Below, piece after piece: positions 19,249 through 28,398 of a DNA stretch of 64,000 nucleotides (positions are counted from its first letter, which is position 1; each line of letters starts with the position of its first letter). The stretch comes from Tritrichomonas foetus. Lineage: Eukaryota > Parabasalia > Tritrichomonadida > Tritrichomonadidae. A program made the position numbers and the translations under genes. The stretch lies in assembly GCA_001839685.1 (NCBI GenBank), contig MLAK01000325.1, forward strand, positions 41,745-105,744, written 5' to 3'. Below the pieces are notes generated by a model, which worked only from the letters and a program-made list of their open reading frames with translations, ran no database searches and had not been told where the DNA came from.

Positions 19249-20718
19249 ATGCTTGAATCAATCTCGACGACTTCTTTATCATCACCAATAAAACTTGCAG
19301 AATGGTCTCCAAAAATGGATATTATTGCCATCACATATCATGATGCACCCGAGACAATTGAGCTTCGCAGAATGGATTGGACAAAAGTTAATTCCATTAC
19401 ACTTGACTACCAGGCTACTGTCATATGTTACACGCCAAATGGAAGAATGATTTGTGTTGGAACAGCAGACAATAAATTACAGCTTTTTGGAATTGAAGAC
19501 TGCAAAGTTATATCCTCCATGGTATTTGACAACGAAATAACCGCTGTTTCGATTGACGAATGTAATGAAATATCAATAACAGCTGTTGGATTTGCTGATG
19601 GCACAGTTTCGCTCTTTTCAGACTTTCATTTTGCTTTATGCCAATATCATCTCATTCAGCCAGCCATAAAAATTACACTTTGTGATACAGAAGTATTTCT
19701 TCTTCATGAAGACCATCAAAATGTTTCTCACTTTTCGATCACATTTATTGAATCTGATTCTGCTTTAATTAAATCAACATCAAAAGCATTTTCCTCATAT
19801 TGGATGCATTACCACACAATTGATAATGCAGTCAATAAACTTAATGAAAGATGGAATCAAATCTGGGAAGAAAGCGCATCTTTCACTTCACATAATGAAG
19901 ATATAGCAAGATGCTTCTTACTTGGAAAGAATCCACCAGAACTTTCAACCGAAGTTCACATTACACGAATCTCGAAATCAATTGCCCACGAATTCTCAGA
20001 AATTCAAAATCTATTAGCAAATGACATTATTCCATCGTTTATTGAATTAGATAAAACTATTGAGCAAATTAAAGCGGCAATTGAAATGTCATCGAAGCTC
20101 GACATTTCATTATACTTCGATTCTTCAAAAAGCCAAATCCAAAATTGTCTCACAATGATGGAAAATTTCAGACGCTTGTCGAATTGCTTTAATGCACTTT
20201 TCGGGTATTTATTAAATCCAGCTTCTGTTATTTCTGAATTAGCAAAAGCTAACGTGTCAACAAATGAATTCACGGACTTTTTGATCAATTACTTCCATAA
20301 GTTTGATCTTCTTGATATTTCAATTGGCCAGTCACCAGAAAGCAAGCCAATCTTTGAAGCAACACATAAAGCTGACATTTTACTTCCAGCACGTTTTTCA
20401 AATGTCAGCAAAGAAAAGTGTTCTTGTATTGGACAAACTTTATCAGTGTATGATCTTAAAGAGCAAGAAGAAACAACTTATCAAGTTTCTGGCCAACCTC
20501 TTGCAGCTTATCCATTTTCTGATGGATGTGTTGGATGCTTCTTCGAATCAGGTGGAAGTGTTTACTTCAAGATGTTTGAAGATGAAAATGAATCACAAGC
20601 TGAAGTGTCTTTAGAGGATTCTGCTGTTTTCTTTATTAGCCCAAGAAGAATTGCACTTGTCCAATCTACAGAAATGTTTGCATCTGTTGTTGACCTAGAA
20701 ATTCCTGAGGATGAATAA
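19249..20718 (+). CDS. APC4: Anaphase-promoting complex subunit 4 (APC4)
   Basis: A 489-residue protein from the ATG at 19249; the frame is open 30 nt further up but without an ATG. It has the APC4 layout. An N-terminal WD40-like propeller starts with LAEWSPKMDIIAI (about 18-30) and continues with ICYTPNGRMICVGTADNKLQLF. The helical APC4 domain follows, recognisable from CFLLGKNPPELSTEVHITRISKSIAHEF at about 222-249, where human APC4 has LLG.PSPELE.FL...L...G...L. The C-terminal propeller blades follow. It is shorter than animal APC4 (about 800 residues), as is common in protists. APC4 is a scaffold of the APC/C ubiquitin ligase that drives anaphase and mitotic exit. A poly-T run lies about 110 nt after the stop. 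Confidence 0.78.
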   Translation: MLESISTTSLSSPIKLAEWSPKMDIIAITYHDAPETIELRRMDWTKVNSITLDYQATVICYTPNGRMICVGTADNKLQLFGIEDCKVISSMVFDNEITAVSIDECNEISITAVGFADGTVSLFSDFHFALCQYHLIQPAIKITLCDTEVFLLHEDHQNVSHFSITFIESDSALIKSTSKAFSSYWMHYHTIDNAVNKLNERWNQIWEESASFTSHNEDIARCFLLGKNPPELSTEVHITRISKSIAHEFSEIQNLLANDIIPSFIELDKTIEQIKAAIEMSSKLDISLYFDSSKSQIQNCLTMMENFRRLSNCFNALFGYLLNPASVISELAKANVSTNEFTDFLINYFHKFDLLDISIGQSPESKPIFEATHKADILLPARFSNVSKEKCSCIGQTLSVYDLKEQEETTYQVSGQPLAAYPFSDGCVGCFFESGGSVYFKMFEDENESQAEVSLEDSAVFFISPRRIALVQSTEMFASVVDLEIPEDE

Positions 20719-20825
20719 ATTGGATTTATTTCTGCCATGTTTTGTAAAAATAGAAAGATTAAGTTACATTTGACTCAGATAACCTAAACATGTATGTTAG
20801 TATTTTTATTAAGAATCAAAATGTC

Positions 20826-20849
20826 TTTTTTTTTTTTTTTTTTTTTTTT
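20826..20849 (+). repeat. Poly-T run of 24
   Basis: Uninterrupted T24 downstream of APC4, in the intergenic region 20719-21138. Could act as a terminator or nucleosome-free tract; its length may be a sequencing estimate. Confidence 0.85.
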
Positions 20850-21138
20850 GTCTAATTTTCAACATTGTTTTGTCCCAGATTGGAGCAAAAATTCATCCAT
20901 TTGATGAATAAGAAATGCTTTTTCATGAATAAATAGTGAAAACATCGATTTCAAGGAATTTGATATCATTTTTTTTTGTTTATAGATGTTGTAAGATAAA
21001 CGTATTGTACAATGTGTTTTCAGTTCATGTTGAAATAATTTCTGAAAATCAAAATTTGAATGAACCATTTCACCATCACATCATATTTCTGATAGCAGGT
21101 AAAAAGCGGTAAAGAATTACAGCTAACATAACCTTAAA

Positions 21139-21357
21139 ATGAAAAGAAACAGGAAACACTCTTGTATGAATTTGTTGTGCAACTTCAATGATGATATAAG
21201 TAATGATAATGAAGGAGATAAAATTGAATCATATGGGTTCATTTCTATTATCAATAAACCATTGAATGGTCTCTTCAAATTCAATGAATTGCATAAAAAT
21301 ATCAGAAAAGTTTACGAAAAGAGCAGAATTGAATTTATTTGTGGGAACATTAATTAG
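21139..21357 (+). CDS. Dubious small open frame before the neurofibromin-like gene
   Basis: A 72-codon ATG frame ending 55 nt before the next gene. Composition is balanced (Cys, Asn, Lys, Ile) but there is no motif and no TCA-type Inr within 20 nt of the ATG. It may be chance. Listed so the stretch is accounted for. Confidence 0.18.
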   Translation: MKRNRKHSCMNLLCNFNDDISNDNEGDKIESYGFISIINKPLNGLFKFNELHKNIRKVYEKSRIEFICGNIN

Positions 21358-21412
21358 TTCCTATCGTTTTATTTGGCCTTGATATTTCACCTTGATATAA
21401 AATAAATATTTT

Positions 21413-24400
21413 ATGAGCGCATTAATTTTTCAACTTCTCGATAATCTTCTCAATGAAGTCGAAAAAGATTTGAAATTTACTGAACGATTCAATACACCAA
21501 TTCCTGCATTTTCACCAATTTTATGGCTCGAATCTCCAGAGCGAAAATATGTATCAACTATTCAAGGTTTATGCGGAATGGATCCTATTTCAACTTTAAG
21601 CTACCTAATGAATCAGCTTACACCATTAGTTTACTCTCTAATCAACTCTCCAGACGCAAATTCAAAAACATTTAATTCCAAAAAAGTTCTAGTGATTTGT
21701 GAATTAATAAAATTACTACAATGCCATAAATGTGATGTCAACACAATTCATCACCTTCGATCTTTAATTAAATTAAAATACGCAGATGACAAAATTGGAT
21801 TACATAATGATCAACTTATTGAAGCTATTAATTCGATTATTTATTTAATTTCTAAAGAAAAAATTGATATTTTGGAAATTAAACACGAAAAAACATTCAA
21901 TTTGCTTGAATTCATTCCTTATTTTTATTGTTCAGTTCGAAATGTTCCAGCCTTTACAACAGCCTTATCAATGATTGCCAAATTTCTGCCAAAATTAAAT
22001 AACGATGATCGAGATGATGCAATTGACCTTATTTACGACTGGATTTCGACTTTTTATAAAAAACATCCAAAAGTTCACAAAGAAATGTTATTAAACGACA
22101 GTCTCGAAGTTCATAATCATGCTGAAAGCATTATTGATACTATTCTTGATTGGAAATTAACATTAGACGTCGAATATTTAGCAATTTGTGGCGCTTTAAT
22201 TCCATTATGTATTCATACTCTGAAGGCCAAATCCGATAAAAAGAAACCATTTCCAGGAATTCTTCATGCATTAAAATCTTTTAAACAGAAAAAGGAAAGC
22301 CATCGAATTTCTGTTTTTTCAGGCTTGATTGAATTAATGGATGCTATAGTTTTGGCAAGCAATAGATATGAGTTTAGATTCTTTACTAATACACTTAATA
22401 AAATAAAACCTAAATTGGATGAATGGCTTTTTAAAACAAAAAGGAGACATGCAATTATGTATGGCAAATTTTTATATGAATTAATGCCAAGATATGCTGC
22501 AATTGAATATTCAAATAAAGAGTCATTTACAAATCGAGCTGTTGCTTATGTTACACAGAAACTATCAACTTTCATCGAGTGTCAAACAATGACTAATTTC
22601 TTAAATTTATTATGCGATGAATATCCCAGAAAATTTGATCTTTCTAAAATCCCACAAGAGAAATTAAATGATTTAAGCTCTTATTTCATCAAAGTTTTAT
22701 CTGATGCACAAAGAGAAAAATCAAATTCTGTTTCACTTCAAACTTGCTTATTGGTTGTGAATTTTTGTAATGGTCGAAATAGAGAGGAATTCTCTGCTTT
22801 AAATCTTTTATCAATACAAAATCGTGAATCTCTTAAAGTTGAAGTTGGAATTGAAATGAAACTATTTCAAAGTGGCTTAACCCAAATTACTTCAGCACAA
22901 ATCATCGGTGGAGTTTTATCTTTGATTATTTTAAACTTACCAAAAACAATTGATCCATTTATTCTCTTTTTACGTGGTATGCTATGCTGGGATTCCAAAA
23001 TGACACAATCAATGCTTAGGTTTAAAAATACAACGGCAATGGATATTGCCAAAAGAATGTCAACCGTAATTTACAGACCTATCGCCAAAGCTTTAACTAT
23101 TGGATCACCAATGCTGTCAGTGATCCCTATATTATTCTTTAGATTCATGAGATGGACAGAAAAAATTTTATTAATGACAATTATAGGATCACCACCAATT
23201 AATGATGGTTTTATGGGTAATGTTTGTAATTCAATGATAATTTTAAGAGCAACAACAAGTGATCCAATTATAAATACATGCGAATCTATTCTTGATAATA
23301 TTTTACAATTTTATAAAGGAAATCAAAAATATAAATTCCCTTTTCCCAAAATTCCTCCAAGCGATCAAGTGATTACAACGAGCATTCAAAACATTTTTTC
23401 ATTATGGCTTGCATCACTAAATAAATTAATTTTTCAAGAGGGTTTGCCAGCTGCTCTTACATTAATTGATAAACCGTCTCTTCTCTTTGATGTTACACGC
23501 GAAGATATAGCAATAATGACGCAATTTTTGTGCCAATGTGCTTATTTACTTAGCGAAAAATTCCATTCGAATTTGCCATCAAGTGTTAGTCTTCATCATC
23601 ACTTTTTCGAGTCTATTTTATTGTTTTATAATGTTTTAACTTTAAATGATCCTAATTTCACCGATTGCTTCAAATATCTCAATCCAAATTCTATTAACAC
23701 GTTTTTAACAATTTTGGTTTCGCATATCAAATCTAAATTCATTTCAATGAATTTTTCAAATAAATTTTACATAATAAATGTTGCTAATTCTTTATCAAAT
23801 GTAATATCTAATCATAATCTAACATATAAAATGGTTCAAAAAATTGATTCAATCTTGCCTGTTTTCCTTTCTATTTTGCAATTTGGTGTTTATGATGATT
23901 TTTCAACCATTAATGTTTTATGCAACATGCTATCTTCCTTTTTTAGCCAAAAAATTCATATTAATCAACTATGCTGCCGTTCAGTTTATACAGTTTTGAT
24001 ACAAATTGGTTATAAATATTCTAAAAATATTGATCAAAACGGAGAAAAATTGGTTGTAATAACCAAATCACTCGCAACAATTTTAGAACATCTAGATTTA
24101 TCGTCTGACATTGGAATTGAACATATTTCTGAATGGTCATCACAAAATAAACAAATAAAAGAAATAAAATATATTTTGAATACGCTCAGTACATTTATTA
24201 CAAATCTGCCTCATCCTGATATTGTTGCAACAGTTCAAAGTATTTTGTGTTCACTTTTATATAACAATCCATCACTTTCTTGGCCTATTTATAGCTCATT
24301 TATTTTAGAATCAAAACCATTGTTTTCGATGATGTTAACGGAATCACTAACAAACTTGTTTGGTACATTTTATAAATCCACTAAAAAGCCAGCAATTAAG

Positions 24401-27400
24401 GTTTCTGATGTAAAAAGCCAAGAATCCAGTGAATATGAAGATACTTCCGAATCACCGAACCAGCAATCACATTCGGTTAAAGCTAAAAAGTTACTATTTA
24501 AAGGATTAGGTAGAAAAAGTAAGCCTGATATTTCACTTATGGTAAAAAATATTCCTCCACCTCCCCCACCGCCACCAAGACCAGATATTCCAATTGATAC
24601 TGCACTAGCTCTTCATAACTATGCACACTATTCCATGTCTCCTCACAAAAATCATTTAGGAAATATTAAAACCGATAGAATAACGGGAAATGTTTATGAT
24701 ATGCTTTTACAAAACAATTTTGCAGTTTTTCGACAACTAAATGAACATTTAGATTCAATTTTTGTAAGATCTGCTGTTTCATGTCTTATCCAATATAATA
24801 TGCATGATAAGCTTTTTGATACAATGCTTGGAAGTTATATTCAAGAAAAACCATCGCTCTATACAGATAATACACATTCAATTTTCTTTAAAGGATGGTT
24901 TATGCAGCTTGCTTCAAGATGGAATATAGAAAAAATCTATGAAACCTTTCAAATTCACGATTTTGTAGCAAATTTAAACATACCTAATAGTTTTGCATTT
25001 TATTTACTTCGTTTTTATAATGAAACAAAATGTACAATTTCTATTTTGTCTCAACTTTTCATTGATTGCTTTTTAAAGCCATTATTTTCTTATCCAATTT
25101 TATATGGAGTTCGTTCAGCTCCAAGAAATTCACAATTTCTTGATGATCTTGTTGCATCAAATGAATATCGATTCTTTATTAATGAATTAGCAAATTCCGA
25201 AACATTTTATCCTTTATTAAAACCCCGGAATTTCGAAATTGATCAAACGATTGTTTTCAGCTATTTGTCCAAGAAGTCATTTTCAACTGACATGTTTTAT
25301 TTTGGCAATAATTCAATCGCCAAAAATATGACTGCTCCATCACCTAATGAAATGTATTTACTGACAATTTCACAGTTTTTCCTATCTGTTGGAAAAACAG
25401 CAACTGGTGCTAAAGTTTATTTAGTTATTCCTATTAGAATACCAGATGTTTCTTATTTAGATGCTTTTTACTACTTCTGTAATCATTTCCAAAATGATGA
25501 AAGTCGTTTTGAAATCATTTTAATGGCCAACGAAATACCAACAAAATTCCTCGAAATAATTGGCCGATTTGCTAGAAGTCCACCACAATGGTTTTTGAAA
25601 CGTTGTAATCGAGTTATCATTCTAAATCCCTCATTCTCATTAAATTCTTCATTCGAAAAAGTCGGTGTTCGAATTCTTGATGGTGGCCCAGAAGTTAAGA
25701 TTACAAATAACATTGAAGAGGTTTATAAACATGACGATAATGTATCACTTCCATATGCATGCTATCGTGCAAATACAAAAGGTCTTGGCCATGTTCCAGT
25801 TTTTGTTTCAAAAGAACCATGCATTCTATATTTTTCACCACAATATTTTCTACTTTGCAAAGAAGGCGAAGTTCTTGGCAAAAAAGTTACTTTAACAAGA
25901 ACAATTGATTTGAATGTAATCACCGCGGTTAAGAAATCTAATGAAGGAGTTCATTTAATGGTTAATGACGGTGCTTACAAATTAATGACTTCTTCAGGTG
26001 ATTATATTGAAGCTGTTTATAATTTATTGACTTTACATAAGGAGAAAACACAAAGCACAAAACATAAAGGTGATATTCCTATATTACCTAATTTACAATC
26101 ACATTCTATTGCTCTTTCTTTACATATTTTGTCACTTGGAAAACTGCATAGCCGAATTTCTGCTTTAATGCTTCTTGAATCTGCTCTTGGTGTAGATTTT
26201 TCATCAAACACTTCCAAATTTAATTGCGACATTTCAGATAGTGCCAAATGCAGGTTTAATGTTCATCCTTTCTTTAATGTAATTAAAGATGCTGGTGTTT
26301 TAGATCGAGTAATTGAATCATTATTATTCTTTATTCCATTTCAACCTATTGATGCACTTCAGCAGCTTTTGCCTTTATTTGTCATGTTTTATAATACGAC
26401 AAGTGATGTTTGCATAATGATTAAACTTGCAGAACTTTTGGTTAAAAGATGCGAAATTTCTTCAACTTTATATTTATTTGAAAGACTTTTGTGGGCAAAT
26501 ATTCACTCAGATTTGGCGATAAGATACTTAATTCCATTTGTAATTTTATCAGAAATACCAACATCATCAGTTAAACGAATCCTTCATGCAATGATTCCAC
26601 GTCATGAAAAATTGTATTCTGATATTATTATTAAACAAATTTTAGATGGTACTCTTCGAAGAAAATCTTTCTCTAAACTGAATCCTTTTTCAGTTTTTGA
26701 TTTGATTTCTACTTTGCCTTTCAATGCAATTGATTTTGTATTATCTGACTTTCCATGTCTGTTAATGTGTTGCGTTTATGCAGCAACTCTTGCAAATACA
26801 GAAAATGTGAAATATTTAGCAAACTTTATTGAAAATTCTTTACGAGCTATTGAAATAAATAAACAGATTGATTTAACTTTTGAAAGAAATAAAATTTCAT
26901 CGATTCTTTCCAACCCGCGCGTTTTATCAATTAATAGCTTAATTTCAACAATGAGTAAAATTACACAAAGTGTTGATTGCGTCTATTTCACTGAATTTAA
27001 TAATTTATTAACAAAATCAAATGAAAGCGATTCAAGAAATGTTTGGTATCTTAAAGCGTCTTCAAATGTTCTTAATAATCATGGAAATCCAAATATTCCA
27101 TTAAAATATATTCAAATGCTGCCTAGTTTCATTGGATCCAACAGTAAATTAATTTTCTTTTTCCAAACTTTGAATAAATTAACCGACACCTTGGATCCAC
27201 AAAATAAAAGCATCAGTTCCCTATTTTGGCTTCCTTTAATTGCAACGTTATCATCAGATTCATTTTTAAGTCAATCTGCTCTTCAACTACTTGAAGCATT
27301 ATTAGTATTTTCATTAAGCAATCTTTCTTTTGATGAACTTTGTAACTCACGATTTTTATCAAGAGAAATAAATATGGCAATTATGAATATTGAAAAAACA

Positions 27401-28030
27401 TTTTCAGTTGATTTCACTAAAAACTTTGCTTTATCCTTAGCATTCGTACTTAATACAGCATTTGAAGAACAAGATACTCATGAGCAAGCAAAGATGTGTT
27501 TGAAACAATGCATGTATCGATTATCATCAAACAAGCAAGCTGCTTCAAACTTTTTGCTGCCATTTGTTGCTTTTGATAATGATGATCCTTGGTGGATTTT
27601 CCAACTATTCCATGTAAAAACGATTCCTGAAGCAGTGTTTTATGAATTTGATGAAAAATCACTCGAAGAAAGGAAAATGATTGCTCAATATTTGGCATCA
27701 ATGTATGGTCAAAGATATACAATTAATAAAAAAAATGATATTATTGAGTGCTTGATTTATGGTGCTCGGAAGTACCCGCATGAATTTGCAGCTGTTCAAG
27801 GCTCAATTGTGTCAAAATGCTGGAAAATCTTGGGAACCCAGAAAAATTTCCAAATTGTTGAATTGGTTACATCCCTCACAGCTACATTCATTGGAATTAA
27901 AGATAAACATAAATGTATACAAATTCCTGAATTATCGATTTCATTTCTTAATGAGAATACTTACAATATCTGTATTCAAGAATGCACCAATGGAATTGTA
28001 AAGCTCTTTTCAGGGGCAGTTTCCAAATAA
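21413..28030 (+). CDS. Giant neurofibromin-like protein (Sec14-PH) with reduced RasGAP region
   Basis: A 2205-residue protein that matches neurofibromin/IRA in its C-terminal half. Residues about 1320-1545 read like the bipartite Sec14-PH module: ISQFFLSVGKTATGAKVYLV for NF1's ...YQAGTSKAGNPIFY, a helix ending in RCNRVIILNPS, then a PH-like part with LGKKVTLTRTIDLNVITAV. The next segment, SIALSLHILSLGKLHSRISALMLLESAL, parallels NF1's post-PH HEAT start. The N-terminal 1000 residues are helical-repeat-like, as in NF1. A run of eight prolines (about 1046-1056) and a charged linker split the protein. Between it and Sec14 there are only about 265 residues where NF1 holds the RasGAP domain of about 330. 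The apparent equivalent of the arginine finger (LFRG) reads FFKGW with Lys1160. Ras-GTPase activation is therefore doubtful; lipid binding and scaffolding are plausible. Confidence 0.7.
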   Translation: MSALIFQLLDNLLNEVEKDLKFTERFNTPIPAFSPILWLESPERKYVSTIQGLCGMDPISTLSYLMNQLTPLVYSLINSPDANSKTFNSKKVLVICELIKLLQCHKCDVNTIHHLRSLIKLKYADDKIGLHNDQLIEAINSIIYLISKEKIDILEIKHEKTFNLLEFIPYFYCSVRNVPAFTTALSMIAKFLPKLNNDDRDDAIDLIYDWISTFYKKHPKVHKEMLLNDSLEVHNHAESIIDTILDWKLTLDVEYLAICGALIPLCIHTLKAKSDKKKPFPGILHALKSFKQKKESHRISVFSGLIELMDAIVLASNRYEFRFFTNTLNKIKPKLDEWLFKTKRRHAIMYGKFLYELMPRYAAIEYSNKESFTNRAVAYVTQKLSTFIECQTMTNFLNLLCDEYPRKFDLSKIPQEKLNDLSSYFIKVLSDAQREKSNSVSLQTCLLVVNFCNGRNREEFSALNLLSIQNRESLKVEVGIEMKLFQSGLTQITSAQIIGGVLSLIILNLPKTIDPFILFLRGMLCWDSKMTQSMLRFKNTTAMDIAKRMSTVIYRPIAKALTIGSPMLSVIPILFFRFMRWTEKILLMTIIGSPPINDGFMGNVCNSMIILRATTSDPIINTCESILDNILQFYKGNQKYKFPFPKIPPSDQVITTSIQNIFSLWLASLNKLIFQEGLPAALTLIDKPSLLFDVTREDIAIMTQFLCQCAYLLSEKFHSNLPSSVSLHHHFFESILLFYNVLTLNDPNFTDCFKYLNPNSINTFLTILVSHIKSKFISMNFSNKFYIINVANSLSNVISNHNLTYKMVQKIDSILPVFLSILQFGVYDDFSTINVLCNMLSSFFSQKIHINQLCCRSVYTVLIQIGYKYSKNIDQNGEKLVVITKSLATILEHLDLSSDIGIEHISEWSSQNKQIKEIKYILNTLSTFITNLPHPDIVATVQSILCSLLYNNPSLSWPIYSSFILESKPLFSMMLTESLTNLFGTFYKSTKKPAIKVSDVKSQESSEYEDTSESPNQQSHSVKAKKLLFKGLGRKSKPDISLMVKNIPPPPPPPPRPDIPIDTALALHNYAHYSMSPHKNHLGNIKTDRITGNVYDMLLQNNFAVFRQLNEHLDSIFVRSAVSCLIQYNMHDKLFDTMLGSYIQEKPSLYTDNTHSIFFKGWFMQLASRWNIEKIYETFQIHDFVANLNIPNSFAFYLLRFYNETKCTISILSQLFIDCFLKPLFSYPILYGVRSAPRNSQFLDDLVASNEYRFFINELANSETFYPLLKPRNFEIDQTIVFSYLSKKSFSTDMFYFGNNSIAKNMTAPSPNEMYLLTISQFFLSVGKTATGAKVYLVIPIRIPDVSYLDAFYYFCNHFQNDESRFEIILMANEIPTKFLEIIGRFARSPPQWFLKRCNRVIILNPSFSLNSSFEKVGVRILDGGPEVKITNNIEEVYKHDDNVSLPYACYRANTKGLGHVPVFVSKEPCILYFSPQYFLLCKEGEVLGKKVTLTRTIDLNVITAVKKSNEGVHLMVNDGAYKLMTSSGDYIEAVYNLLTLHKEKTQSTKHKGDIPILPNLQSHSIALSLHILSLGKLHSRISALMLLESALGVDFSSNTSKFNCDISDSAKCRFNVHPFFNVIKDAGVLDRVIESLLFFIPFQPIDALQQLLPLFVMFYNTTSDVCIMIKLAELLVKRCEISSTLYLFERLLWANIHSDLAIRYLIPFVILSEIPTSSVKRILHAMIPRHEKLYSDIIIKQILDGTLRRKSFSKLNPFSVFDLISTLPFNAIDFVLSDFPCLLMCCVYAATLANTENVKYLANFIENSLRAIEINKQIDLTFERNKISSILSNPRVLSINSLISTMSKITQSVDCVYFTEFNNLLTKSNESDSRNVWYLKASSNVLNNHGNPNIPLKYIQMLPSFIGSNSKLIFFFQTLNKLTDTLDPQNKSISSLFWLPLIATLSSDSFLSQSALQLLEALLVFSLSNLSFDELCNSRFLSREINMAIMNIEKTFSVDFTKNFALSLAFVLNTAFEEQDTHEQAKMCLKQCMYRLSSNKQAASNFLLPFVAFDNDDPWWIFQLFHVKTIPEAVFYEFDEKSLEERKMIAQYLASMYGQRYTINKKNDIIECLIYGARKYPHEFAAVQGSIVSKCWKILGTQKNFQIVELVTSLTATFIGIKDKHKCIQIPELSISFLNENTYNICIQECTNGIVKLFSGAVSK

Positions 28031-28398
28031 TAATATGAAAATAGAAAATAAAGATATCTTTATGTTTAAAAACCTTTTTGTTTACCATTTTTTTATTTTC
28101 GCTCAAATAATTTCAAGGAAAAAGTTACCATACCATACCCATCAAATAGTTATTCTAAAAACTCCATTGATAATTAATCAAAATATTTGTAGAATCTATT
28201 GATTAAGATATTGATATATGCATTCTCGCGAATATTTTCAAATGATTAATTTTAATTAATAACCTACATTTTTTCTATGAATGATCATACGATCATAAGA
28301 AGAGGAAAAAAAAATCAATGGAAATGTAATTACATGGAGATTTTATATAAAAACATAGATAGTATAAATAATTCGCATATAAAAAATGAATCAATTGT
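28031..28398. other. convergent intergenic spacer
   Basis: About 370 AT-rich bases between two convergent genes; should contain both polyadenylation regions (AATAAA at about 28046 for the upstream gene). Nothing else seen. Confidence 0.5.
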
